Origin: Allium sativum
Taxonomy: Eukaryota > Streptophyta > Magnoliopsida > Asparagales > Amaryllidaceae
DNA: 64,000 bases
Direction of reading: 5' to 3'
NCBI GenBank assembly: GCA_030737875.1
Contig: CM060919.1
Span: forward strand, 802,697,160-802,761,159
The translations under genes and the position numbers were made by a program. The notes beneath the pieces were generated by a model. It was not told the origin of the DNA. It was given only the letters and a program-made list of their open reading frames with translations, and searched no databases. This document shows positions 46,064 through 57,999 of the stretch, piece after piece. The first letter of the stretch is position 1. Every line of letters begins with the position of its first letter.

Positions 46064-48770
46064 CTAATAGTACAAGACACAATGGTATAAGTAAGATATG
46101 ATATATAGGACATACCACTCAAAGAGTTCTAGATGGGTCAACTTCATACACTCTTCCATTTCCCATGTGCAGTCGTCATCGTCCTCATCCCATTGTACCT
46201 TGAATAGCTTAACCACCTTCCTCCTTAGCAGTTTCATGTCACTCCCCACGACGCGAAGCTGCTTACGAGGACGAGAAACTTTGGGCTCGACCCCTAAATC
46301 TTCAAGCTAATCAGGAGATACCACAACATTCGAGTCATGCACGAACGTAAAAAACAACATGTGAAACACATTGTGAACACTATCCATCTTCTCAGGTAAA
46401 TACAATCTATTAGAGAGCTTTCGAATATGCTCGACTATCAGAAACGGCCCAACAAACCTTGGGATAACTTCCTTTTATTTCCGAAAAGAACCACATTCCT
46501 TAGAGGTAAAATCTTAACAAACACTAAATCTCCGACTAGGAATTCCAAGTCCTTACGTTGCTTATCGACATAAATTTTCTAAAGATCTTAGGTTACCTTC
46601 ATTCGTTATTGAATGATCTCAATATCATTTGTCGTTTTTCTTATCATCTCTAGCCCAAGTACCAACTTTTCGCCAGTTTCTAACCAATAGGATGGAGAAT
46701 TACATGGTCTACCATACAACGCCTCATACGATGCCATTCCAATATTCGATTGGTAATTGTTATTATAACCAAACTTGACCAAATGCTGATGATCTTCCCA
46801 CTATCCTTCAAAGTCTATTACACAAGCTCTAAGGAGATCTTCCAATACCCGAATAACCCTTTCAGTCTGACCATTCGACTTGGGATGATAAGCCATACTC
46901 AAACATAACTCGGTTCCCAATGTCTCTTGTAAACTCTTCTAGAACCCAATGGTGAATAACGGATCTCAATAACTAACAAACTCTTTGGTAACCCATGGAA
47001 TCGAACTATCCACTTAAGATATAACTTAGCCAACTTCTATGCAGTCCCAGTTGATTTGATAGGAATAAACATCGTGCTTTTTGTCAAGTGATCCACAACA
47101 ACCCAAATACTATCATTTCCGGCTCTTGTCCTTGGTAATCATTCAGAAAAATCCATCAACACTTGCTTCCATTTCCATGTAGGTACTTTCAATGGCTGCA
47201 ATAATGCACTCTCTTATTCTACTCATCTTTAACCAACTGATAGTTCATACACTTCGAGATGAATTTCCCAACATCCCTTTTCATACCTTCCTAGTAGTAG
47301 ACTTGCTTCATATCTTGATACATCTTAATACCAAAAGGATGAATCGTCATTCTAGAGTGATGACATTCCCTCAAAACCTCATCTCTCAGCCCATCTATAT
47401 CAGGAAAAACCAGTCGTCCACTCTTACGAAGCTAATCATCTCAATCGACTTCAAAATCCTTAATTTCCTAGGGTTGAACTCTCATCTCCATACAATTTCC
47501 ATAAGCTAATCGTCTCGCATCTGCCTTTCGCTAATCCTTTCTATGAGGGTCGGTCTAATCGATAACCTTGCTAACATCTCGTGCTCTAACTCGCAATGAG
47601 GTCTATAATCAAATCTAGCCAAATACTCGAGATGCTTCCATTACGAAAACTTGGGCCCTAAACTTGCATGTCTTCGACTAAACACGTCGACCACTGTGTT
47701 ACCTCTACTCAGAGTATAGGCTGTGACAAAATCATATGATGCCGAAAACTCTAACTATCACTGTTGACGAAGATTCAAATTCTTCTAGGAGAAAAGATAC
47801 TTCAATGACTTATAATCCATAAACAACTCAAATCTAGCTCCCAACAAATAATGCCTCCAAATCTTCAGAGGAAACATTATCGCCGCTAACTCTAAATCGC
47901 GAGTTAGGTAATTCCTTTCGTATGACTTCAGTTGCCGATTCGCATAAGCCACGCCTCTATCCTTCTGCATTAGCACTGCTCCGAGTCCGATGCCACAAGC
48001 ATCAGCATAAATCATTATCTCTTCATTCTCGCTCGAAATAGTCAACATAGGAGCACTCGTCAACCGTTCTTTCAGAATTCCGATGGCTTGCTCATACTTC
48101 GCATCTCAAGCAAAGACTTTGCCAATCCAGTTAGTGGTGCAGCTATCTTAGAGAAATCTATGATAAACTGTCGGTGATATCCAACTAAACCAAGGAAAAT
48201 CCTAACATCTGTCGCACTCTTAGGTCGATCCCAATCCTGAATTGCTGCCATTTAGCGGGATCCATTGCTATTCCTCGTCCTGATATGACATGACCAAAGA
48301 AACTCACTTCTTCCTTCCAGAAGTGATGCTTTGAAATTTTAGCCCTCAGCTGATGTTCCCTTAAGATTTCCAAAACAATCCTCAGGTGCGTCTTGTGTTC
48401 TTCCTTGGGCCTGGAACAAACCAATATATCATCAACGAACACAAGCACAAACCTTTTCAACTGATCTCTGAAAACTTGATTCGTAAGGTCCACAAAATAT
48501 GCTGGTGCATTAGTCAATCCAAACGACATTACCAGTTACTAATAAAATCCGGATGGTGTCCTAAAAAAGTCTTTAGCACATTATCCCTAGCCTCTCTCAA
48601 CTGGTGAAATCCCATCGCCAAATCCATTTGGGAAAACACCTTGGCCTCGTGAAGATGATCAAACAAGTCATCGATGCTCGGCAATGGATACTTATTCTTT
48701 GTTGTGTGAAATGAAATAAAGATATAATGTTTCAGTCTACAAGTCATGCTTTCATCCTTCAACTACGATG
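46064..48770 (-). pseudogene. Decayed chromovirus (Del/Tekay-like Ty3/gypsy) pol
   Basis: Minus-strand pol in many frames. RT: NKYPLPSIDDLFDHL (48529-48762), then [12 protein letters not shown] and FVDDILVCS (48185-48529). RNase [14 protein letters not shown] and DYKSLKYLF (47785-48063). Integrase is recognisable in pieces, for example IVRFHGLPKS near 47000 and KDLEFLVGDLVFVK near 46540. A C-terminal chromodomain carries KVQWDEDDDDCTWEMEE (46064-46249), which in active elements directs integration to modified histones. Order RT-RH-INT-chromodomain with one RNase H separates it from the Tat elements. The RT N-terminus has an internal deletion near 48765. Gag and protease are missing. It is much older than the rest. 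Confidence 0.9.
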
Positions 48771-48819
48771 ACATATATACAACTTCTTAATTAGCCCACA
48801 CATACCAACACACTACAAC
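48771..48819 (-). repeat. Possible end piece of a Ty1/copia LTR, left of E2
   Basis: 49 bp between the chromovirus RT and E2, ending in the E2 TSD ACAAC. It may continue the copia LTR at 61574-61696, or be RT sequence (it can be read as LIKKLYI, similar to a conserved RT motif). I cannot decide between the two. Confidence 0.25.
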
Positions 48820-49882
48820 TGTAGTGTCCCACATTTTTACGGTGTAATAATAAATTTATTTAATTATTTAAATAATGGTTTAGAGATTTATATGGTCGTT
48901 TATTTAAATAATATTGAATATTTAATTAAATTAAATAATATAATAATATATTTAATTTGTGAAATAGTCGAAAATAGTAGAATTGGCAATATTGTGTGAA
49001 TTGGACAATTCAAAATATATAATTCAGTTTAGAGTTGAATTATATTAACGAATATATTATATAAACGACAGTTGATTGTATAATTTTATTATAATTAAAA
49101 TCGAGCTCGAAATGGCATGGTAGTTCGCTATTTGGCGATTCGAACTTTAAATGAATATACAGAATCTGTTTTAAATCGGATTTCTGTGAAACAAGAAATG
49201 TTCGGAGTTGGTGAAGTGTATTTTTCTAGGGAAAGAGAAAATTCGGGATTTCATTGTGCAGATTTTGATTTATGCCCAAATCGAATTTTTGAAAAGTCGC
49301 TATGGAATTCCTTTATAATTTATAACGATATATAAAAGGAATTTCATTATAAATCGAATATCATTTAATCGGGATTTGAAATATTGAGTTAGAAATTCAT
49401 ATACGAATATTCTGGAGCTGTATGATATTCTATGTAAATATATGTACGATAATATTTATTTATTAATATTTTACTTAATTATTTTTAAATACATTTATAT
49501 TTAAAATGGGGTTATTTAGAGCTTTAAAAATAGCCAGTTTTGCAAATGACCTCCATTTTCGACGAAGCTAATTTTATTGGATCCGCAATATTAAGTTATT
49601 GTTAGATTTCAATTTCTGTGATTTTTGAAGTCAGTGTGTGGGGGATTTTAAATGTGAAAAATAGTCGATAATTTGACCTTTAAAAATACGCTGTGTGAGC
49701 AAACGAAGTCGGAATTCGACGAAACTAGTTTCATTGGGTCAGTAATGTCGAACTGAAGGTATACGCCCATTTTCGTGATTTTTGGATATTGTGTGTGATC
49801 ATAGGAATTTTTAACAACATATACATTAAGCATTTGAATATAAATTAATAAAGAATTTGAATATAAAAATATTAAACTTTCC

Positions 49883-49890
49883 TATAAATA
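49883..49890 (+). promoter_or_regulatory. TATA box in E2 LTR1
   Basis: CCTATAAATATCTC, about 1.06 kb into the LTR, followed by a pyrimidine-rich stretch and GC-richer DNA. The copy in LTR2 is at 56935-56942. If used, about 4.5 kb of LTR would be transcribed downstream of it. Confidence 0.55.
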
Positions 49891-51259
49891 TCTCAACATT
49901 TTTCCTAAACCTAAAATTACATTTCTATGGTCAAAATTTGTAGCCGCCGATCTTTTTTTTCCATACTCTAAAACGTGAAGAACATCCATCTCTAAATTCA
50001 AAAGGAATTCATATAAATTCCTACAAATCGAATCAGATGTATATTTGCATTCGTAAGTCCATTCTCTTCGTTCTGGTATGAGTTTAGCTGAGTTCGACGT
50101 TAAATTCTGAAAGTCGAAATCATGCAATAGCCTTAAGGTTCCTGTTGGTGATCGTTGTAGGGAGTTTCGAGCCAAATGGAAGGTAGCGAGGTGATGAGGA
50201 GATCAATGCGCACCGTCGAGGAGAAATTTAAGGGATTCCATCATTTTTCATATCGCGACCTTACTGTGTGATCCGCGAGTTTGACTTGGAAGTCGCAATG
50301 TGAAGGGAGCCGCCGAGTTGTTGGAAATGTATATGAGGTAGGGGAGTTTTGGAAGAGGAGCGTAGTGATGTTTGTGTTTTGAATTTTCGTGGAAGTTTGA
50401 GCAAGAACGAGGCTCGCGAGAACTGGTAATTTCAGGTTCAATTTCCAGAATCTGAACTGTGTCGGGGAAGAAGAAGTTCGAGCGGGTTGGTTTGGGATGT
50501 GGGCCGGACTTAGTGGTAAAAGCCCAACTATATAAATATATTTAAGTTGTTTTAAATTCAAATAGTATTTTAACTTGTAGATGCTATAACTTCGTCATCC
50601 TGTATCAGAATTTCAAACGGTCAGATCCGTTAGGATCGTATGGTAGGTGGCTACACCATGGAACTGACTGGGATTGAATTAGAGCTCGTTACAATTTATA
50701 GAGAAATAATTTGTCGGTTCTGAATCAAATCAACCGATAATTATCGTTATTTAACGATGATCGTCCAATGTGAGTAAAACTCACCAACTCTATCAGTTAT
50801 CTTTTTATAACGTATTTTTAGAACTGATAAATGATGATTGATTGCTGTGTTTTAACTGTTTGGTTGGATTGCTTGTGTATTGGTTGAAATTTTAGATAAC
50901 AATGTATATATATATCGTAAATAAAATATTGATTCTGTTTATCAGAATATTTCATATCGAAATGAAATCGATGTTATTATATCGTTTAACATCTGTGATG
51001 CAGGGAAACAGGTTGGAGGGATCTAACTGGATTCCTCAATATTTAAAAAACCGTTCTTTTCATATATTGTAATATATGATGTGATATATAATCTGTCGTT
51101 GATTATGTGTGTTTGAATGATATCGATCATTGCGAATTGATATTTTAAATACTATAAGAAATAATGGGATATAGAAAAGGGGAATTTCAAAGTTTGTTTT
51201 GAAAATAAATTATTTATATAAAATCAATGGATTTTATATATAAATGGAAAAGGATTTTA

Positions 51260-51560
51260 TAAAAGAAAATAATTATAAAATCAAAGGAGTTATAAAAGAA
51301 ATATTTATTTGTTAAATAAATAGAATTGAAAAGAAATATTTATTTGTTAAATAAATAGAATTGAAAATGAATATTTATTTGTCAAATAAATAGAATAGAA
51401 GAGGAAATATTTGTAAAACAAATAGAAAAGGAAATAGTCGGAAAATAAAAGGAATTACTTATAAAATCAATGGATTTTATATAAAAAGGAAATATTTTAT
51501 AAAATAAATAGAATTATCAAAAGGGATTTATGTGGTAAATAAATAGATTATAAAAGGAAA
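51260..51560 (+). repeat. Short palindromic tandem repeats in E2 LTR1 (A)
   Basis: Units of about 35 bp with ATTTATTT-GTT-AAATAAAT followed by AGAATTGAAAA, three in a row, flanked by TATAAAATC-AATG-GATTTTATA stems. The LTR2 copy is at 58310-58620. Confidence 0.8.
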
Positions 51561-51889
51561 TACTTGAAGAATGAATAGAATAGTATAAGAAGAGAATTTT
51601 ATATTTGAAAGGTTTAGACCCGTGCTTCGCGCACGGTATAACATGATATGGATTTAAAGCAAATATTTTAAATAGAATCTGTTCTAACCGATAGATTGAG
51701 AAGACTAATTTATAAATAATATTTTATAAATTAAATAAAATATTTATCATTAGATAAATGGAATATATAAGTCAGGACTTATATAAGGAAGTAAGAATCA
51801 ATTTCAACATCGATATTTGAAACTGAATACGGACGAAGAGTGAATCGAATATTACTTATTCGAGAAGGAGTTAATCAAAAGGAGTTAAT

Positions 51890-52440
51890 CGAAAAGAGTT
51901 AATCGAATTAAGTAAATCGAATATTAGTTATTCGATTTGAGTTAATCAGTTAGAGTTAATCAGTTGGAGTTAATTGGTTAGAGTTAGAGTTAATCGATTA
52001 GAGTTAGAGTTAATCGATTAGAATTAGAGTTAATCGATTAGAATTAGAGTTAATCGAATAGAGTTAATTGATTAGAGTTAAGCGAATAAAGTTAATCAAA
52101 TATAGTTTATTCGAAGAAAGATTATCGAATATAGTTTTTTTGAAGAAAGATTATCGAATATGGTTAATTCTAAGAAAGATTATCGAATATGGTTTATTCG
52201 AAAGAGAGATTTTCGAATATAGTTTATTCGAAAGGAGTTATCAAATATAGTTTATTTGAAAGGAGTTATCGAATATAGTTTATTCGAAAGATGTTATCGA
52301 ATATAGTTTATTCGAAAGGAGTTATCGAATATAGTTTATTCGAAAGGAGTTAATCGAATATAGTTTATTCGAAAAGGAGTTATCGAATATAGTTTATTCG
52401 AAAGGAGTTATCGAATAGAGATTATTCGAAAGAGAGTTAT
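51890..52440 (+). repeat. Tandem arrays in E2 LTR1 (B)
   Basis: First, about 20-bp units of GAGTTAATCGATTA (51890-52080). Then about a dozen 27-28-bp units containing TCGAATA-TAGTT-TATTCGA followed by AAGGAGTTA (52080-52440). Each unit is a 7-bp stem-loop. LTR2 has fewer copies of the second unit (59190-59450). Confidence 0.9.
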
Positions 52441-54362
52441 AAGTTGAAATTTGGTTATATCGATTTCGAGAAAGTACTATTTACTCTCTGGTTTTTAAAT
52501 CGAGATTTATTTATTTAGTCATAAATTGTCAATTTAGTTATTCTGTTAAATTAAGGAATAAAAGTTATATTTTGAAGTTAGACATTTCAGAAGTAGGGAT
52601 TATAACACTATTGTTATAAACAAAATGTTTACAATAAAGAAGTGGATTCGGAAAAAGAAATCCGAGAATTATGTAAGGAATAAAAGGTGAACCTTGTCTA
52701 TTTCGAAGTTAGAAATGTTGTTCAGTTAAGGTCTGAGAGGTAGTTATACCCCAATTTGATTGGCTTCATTTTAACTAAGGAATGGTTAAGGTTTGATAGT
52801 AAAGATTGGTTAAGTGAAATTAGTTAATCAGTGTAATGTTTCAAGTTGGCATAGCGATGTTTTTATTTAAACGTCTATTTAAATCCCATGAAGGAGTTTT
52901 GGAAATGTTTTCCAAATAAGAATCAGAAATGTTTTATAAATTTAGAAAATAAGAATTTTGGTATATATACGGAAATAGGAAATGGGTAAACGAATAAATT
53001 AATGATAAATTAATTTAAGAGATAAATGATGATTGATGATTGATTGATAGAATTTCCATCTGGAATATATATCGTTGTTTGCACATGTGTTTTTCTTCGA
53101 TAGTTAACTCACCGACTATCGAAGTTTTTGACCATTTTTCCATCGTCAATACAGAGAGATCGGGATCAGATTCATTATCTGAAAACCACTTTTTATGGGC
53201 GTTTGTGTTGCGATCAAATTTGATGAAGATAATTGAAGACGGAGTTTGTACAAGGGTCGTTCTGTCAAATCCAAGGTATAAGTTGCCTAAGATGGATTTA
53301 TAGGATAGTGCCTTCGGTTTGTCCAGTCCCAGGACAACCTGTATGGAAGAATGTCTGACAAAGTATATTTAATGGATCACGTAATTTGATCTCTTCAAAT
53401 GTATGCACGTTTGATGGCGGAGGAATTCGTTTCTCTTAGCTGTATACCCGTTGTATTTTTAGAAAAATCAATTTGTGATTTGGCGGGTATGACGAAGTGA
53501 CATTCAAAGTGAATAATTGTGTGATCTGTCAGAGATAAGTGTGGCCTCTAGCCTCACAACCGAGAAATGACAAAAATCAGGCAGGCAACATGGCTACGTG
53601 GGTTGCTTCCATTAGGGTGTATTATCACCTATCTAGAAATTTTCATTTCATTCTTTAATCTATTCGATGCTGTCCCATTCGGGAAACAGTTGCAGATCCT
53701 AACCGTTGGTGATATACATTCGATAACTCAAGCGAAATAAGTGGTCAGTCATGTGTGGTCGGGTTGCAAGATGTTCTTGTTGAACCCAGTGTATTCCTCT
53801 CTAGAGGTACACTATCGGAAGGTGGTTCCATACCTTGTCATAGTTGGAAATCCATTATCCAATAAGTGCTCGCGATTTTGATTGTATACTATGTATGTAG
53901 AACGTGAGATGAAAGCGTTTCTGCTAAATGAGTATTATATTGTGTTTGACAGACACTATTATAATATCAATGTGTTCTGATATAAAGATTTTCGTTTCTT
54001 TCAAAATGATTTGAAAGTTAAATCAAATTGATTTGGATTCTCATAAGGGAAAAACCCGTTCCGTTATACGGCGTGGTCTTATGAGATTCGTTTAATTACT
54101 CAAACTGTTTTAAATTGTTTCACTCACACCGGTCCATTTTTCTTAATTGGTACGCATGATAGGGGGTTCTCGCTTTGCGTTAAGTGGCGAACAGGAGACT
54201 CTTACTCCTACAAGTCCCGAAAAGAGGGGTTGGTCGAGTCGAGAGGCTGGCCGAAAAACATGGTGTTGGGGTACCTCTGTAAGTCACGATGGGAGGGTAA
54301 CCCGCTACCTTGGTGGAGGAGGGATGGTTGAAAAGCCTACTGAATTCCCCGGGTTGTTACAG

Positions 54363-54374
54363 TGGTATCAAAGC
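54363..54374 (+). promoter_or_regulatory. E2 primer-binding site (tRNA-iMet, one mismatch)
   Basis: TGGTATCAAAGC versus TGGTATCAGAGC in E1. It lies 1 bp after the LTR end. Confidence 0.88.
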
Positions 54375-54421
54375 TTAAGGTTAAGTAATTACCTTGGCTC
54401 TGTGGCATAACTAAGTAGAGA

Positions 54422-54440
54422 TGGGGCTAGTAATACCCTA
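54422..54440 (+). promoter_or_regulatory. Single leader stem-loop in E2
   Basis: TGGGG(C), loop TAGTAAT, (A)CCCTA. The loop and position match units 1 and 3 of E1, while the base pair next to the loop is a C-A mismatch here. Confidence 0.6.
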
Positions 54441-55858
54441 GATTGAGTTGAGTGTATATATACGAGTGAACGTGTTTGTTATTTGATATAAAGTTGTTTT
54501 ATATTGTGGTGACTTATTGGTTGAGTTGTTTATGGGTTCTGGTCGATCAGTTTCATCCACTGTATCTGTAGGAGTTTATAAACACTCGAATACGATGAAC
54601 CGACACTGTATGTTTCTAAAAGAGGGTAAATGAAATAATTTTACCCAAAATATATTTTGATATAAACAAAGCATGGATATTTGAAATATTATAGTAAGTT
54701 GGATGTTTGGTTGTGATTATAATCAGATAAGATTATAATTGAAACGGTTATGTAAATAACCAATCAAAATTCGTATAAGTATTACGATATGAATTAAATC
54801 TGAATTTGAATCAGAATTGGAATTAAAACTCTGAAAGTTTGAAACGTGTTTGTAAATGAATCTGGGTTAAATATATGAGAATTTTAAAATCCTGGGAGAT
54901 TTTAATTTGTTTACAAGCATTGTGAAGGATATTTTGAAAGGGATTTCAAAACGATGATGTTTAAACGTGGTTTTGAAATTGTTATAATATTGAACTCACT
55001 TCAATAAGCTGGAAAATAACCCTGATGATGATGGCCACATCATCAGTGTCATTTTCGAGTTGCTAAGTGACGGATTACTACCAAAGATTTTGTTTTTGAA
55101 TTGATTTGAGAAAAGCAAGTTGTTTTGAATCCTGAAAAGGAAAGTTTGATTTTTATTGAAGCAAAGCTGTTTAAAACTCCCAGGAAGAGATAGTTTGAAT
55201 TAAAAACAAATTTAAATAAAACTTTGTGGATATCAATTGGAATTGAATTGAAAACCAATTAAGTGGAAATTGAATTGGATTAGAATGATATCGAGAAAAT
55301 TGGATTTGTGACATAGGAATCCGAAATGATATTGTGTTGGTGAGTTAAGAATTGGAATCGGGAATGGAACTCGAGTTTGAAATAGAATTCGACTTGGATA
55401 TAAGCGAATAGCTGTGTTGAACAGATATTGTTTGGAAATTGGTTGAGATGACACTGGTATATGTTAAATTGATAGCAGGTGGAAGTGATAAAGTTGATAT
55501 GCCCGACAAAACGGTACAAGTTTATATGTGTTATAAGCATGAGATTTTTATGAGCTGATTTGGCAAGCCGCTTGGCTATTTGACTTTCTATTGGATTGGA
55601 GATGGCCCAGAGAGGCGAGTTATGGTTGTACCGATTGAGCTGTACAAAGGAGGTGCTGGCGAAATTTTTCGAAAAATTAAGGTATTAGAAAATTTTCAGG
55701 ATTTTTGAAAATTTTCGTTAGTAGGAAAGAATTAATATTTTAATTGAAATTAAATTGGTTTAGTTGAAACTGAAGTTAAGAAGTGTATAAATAATTTTTA
55801 CCTAGTTAATAGGCTTTGTTTTCTACCTTAGCAATTTCGAGGACGAAATTATTTTAAC

Positions 55859-55868
55859 GGGGGGAGAA
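55859..55868 (+). promoter_or_regulatory. E2 polypurine tract
   Basis: GGGGGGAGAA directly before the TG of LTR2. Confidence 0.88.
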
Positions 55869-57953
55869 TGTAATGTCCCATATTTTTACGATGTAATAAT
55901 AAATTTATTTAATTATTTAAAAATTGGTTTAGAGATTTATATGGTCGTTTAATTAAATAATATTGAATATTGAATTAAATTAAATTAAACAATATATTTA
56001 ATTTGTGAAATAGTCAAAAATGATAGAATTGGTAATATTGTGTGAATCAGACAATTCAAAATATATAATTCAGTTTAGAGTTGAATTATATTAACAAACA
56101 TATTATATAAATGACAGTTGATCGTATAATTTTATTATAATTAAAATCGAGCTTGAAATGGCATGGTAGTTCGCTATTTGGTGATTCGAACTTTAAATGA
56201 ATATACAGAATCCATTTTAAATCAGATTTCCGTGAAACAAGAAACGTTCGGAGCTGGTGAAGTATATTTTTCTTGGGGAAGAGAAAAATCGGGATTTCAT
56301 TGTGTAGATTTTGATTTATGCCTAAATCAAATTTTTGAAAAGTCGCTATGGAATTCCTTTATAATTTATAACGGTATATAAAAGGAATTTCATTATAAAT
56401 CGAATATCGATTTAATCGGGATTTGAAATATCGAGTTAGAAATTCATATAGGAATATTCTGGAGCTGTATGATATTCTATGTGAATATATATACGATAAT
56501 ATTTATTTATTAATATTTAATTTAATTATTTTTAAATATATTTATATTTAAAATGGGGTTATTTAGAGCTTTAAAAATAGCTAGTTTTGCAAATGACCTC
56601 CGTTTTTGATGAAACTAATTTTGTTGGATCCACAATATTAAATTATTGTTATATTTCAATTTCCATGACTTTTGAAGTCAGTGTGTGGCCGTACGGATTT
56701 TTAATGTGAAAAACCATCGATAATTTGACCTTTAAAAATATGCTGTTTGAGCAAATAGAGTCGGAATTCGACGAAACCAGTTTCGTTGGGTCCGTAATGT
56801 CAAACTGAAGGTGTATGTCCTTTTTCGTGATTTTTGGATATTGTATGTGATCATAGGAATTTTTAACAACATATACATTAAGCGGTTGAATATAAATTAA
56901 TAAAGAATTCAAATATAAAAATATTAAACTTTCCTATAAATATCTGAACATTTTTACTAAACCTAAAATTACATTTCTCTGGTCTAAATTTGTAGCCGCC
57001 GATCTTTTTTTTCCATCCTCTAAAACGTGAAGAACATCCATCTTTACATTCAAAAAGAATTCATACAAATTCCTACAAATTGAATAAGATGTATATTTGC
57101 ATTCGTAAGTCCATTCTCTTCGTTGTAGTATGAGTTTTGCTAAGTTCGACGTTAACTTCTGGAAGTCGAAATCACACAACAGCATTAGGGTTCCAGTTGG
57201 TGATCGTTGTAGGGAGTTTCGAGCCAAATGGAAGGTAGCGAGGTGATGAGGAGGTCGATGCGCACCGTCGAGGAGAAATTTGAGGGATTCCATCATTTTT
57301 CATGTCACGAACTTACTGTGTGATCCGCGAGTTCGACTTAGAAGTCGCAATGTGAAGGGAGCCGCCGAGTTGTTGGAAATGGATATGAGGTAGAGGAGTT
57401 TTGGAAGAGGAGCGTAGTGATGTTTGTGGTTCGAATTTTCGTGGGAGTTTGAGCAAGAACAAGGCTCGCGAGAATTGGTAATTTTGGGTTCAATTTCCGG
57501 AATCTGAACTGTGTCGGGGAAGAAGAAGTTCGAGTGGGTTGGTTTGGGATGTGGGCCGGACTTAGTGGTAAAAGCCCAACTATATAAATATATTTAAGTT
57601 GTTTTAAATTCAAATAGTATATTAACTTGTAGATGCTATAACGTCGTCATCCTGTATCAGAATTTCAAACGGTTAGATCAGTTGGGATCGTATGGACGGT
57701 GGCTACACCATGGAACTGACTGGGATTGAATTAGAGCTCGTTACAATTTATAGAGAAATAAATTGTCAGTTCTGAATCAAATCAACCGACAGTTATCGTT
57801 ATTTAACGATGATCGTCCAATGTGAGTAAAACTCACCAACTCTATCAGTTATCTTTTTATAACGTATTTTTAGAACTGATAAATGATGATTGATTACTGT
57901 GTGTTAACTGTTTGGTTGAATTGCTTATGTATTGGTTGAAATTATAGATAACG

Positions 57954-57999
<46 letters not shown>

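Larger units (their letters stand above)
48820..54361 (+). repeat. E2 LTR1
   Basis: In order: start TGTAGTGTCCC; palindrome module twice (49558 and 49715); TATAAATA at 49883-49890; GC-richer block about 50140-50520; inverted-repeat and tandem arrays 51170-52450; 3' block 53030-54130 with CCGTTATACGG at 54061-54071; then 54137-54361, G-rich and not homologous to the end of LTR2. The end is GGGTTGTTACA. Antisense frames 49882-50175 and 50241-50561 are partly kept in LTR2 but are not known proteins. Confidence 0.9.
54362..55868 (+). other. E2 internal region (non-coding)
   Basis: It holds the primer-binding site TGGTATCAAAGC (54363-54374), one leader stem-loop (54422-54440), a short ATG-started stretch near 54533 that may be a gag relic, and about 1.3 kb of AT-rich DNA without a long frame. 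It ends TTTCGAGGACGAAATTATTTTAACGG-type sequence and the PPT. No RT, integrase or protease is recognisable. Confidence 0.85.

Noticed and set aside
49882..50561. Antisense frames of about 100 aa in both E2 LTRs
   Set aside because: Kept in both LTRs only because the LTRs are copies of each other; lengths and ends differ (57338-57613, 56934-57296) and no protein is recognised. Worth revisiting only if other families keep them.
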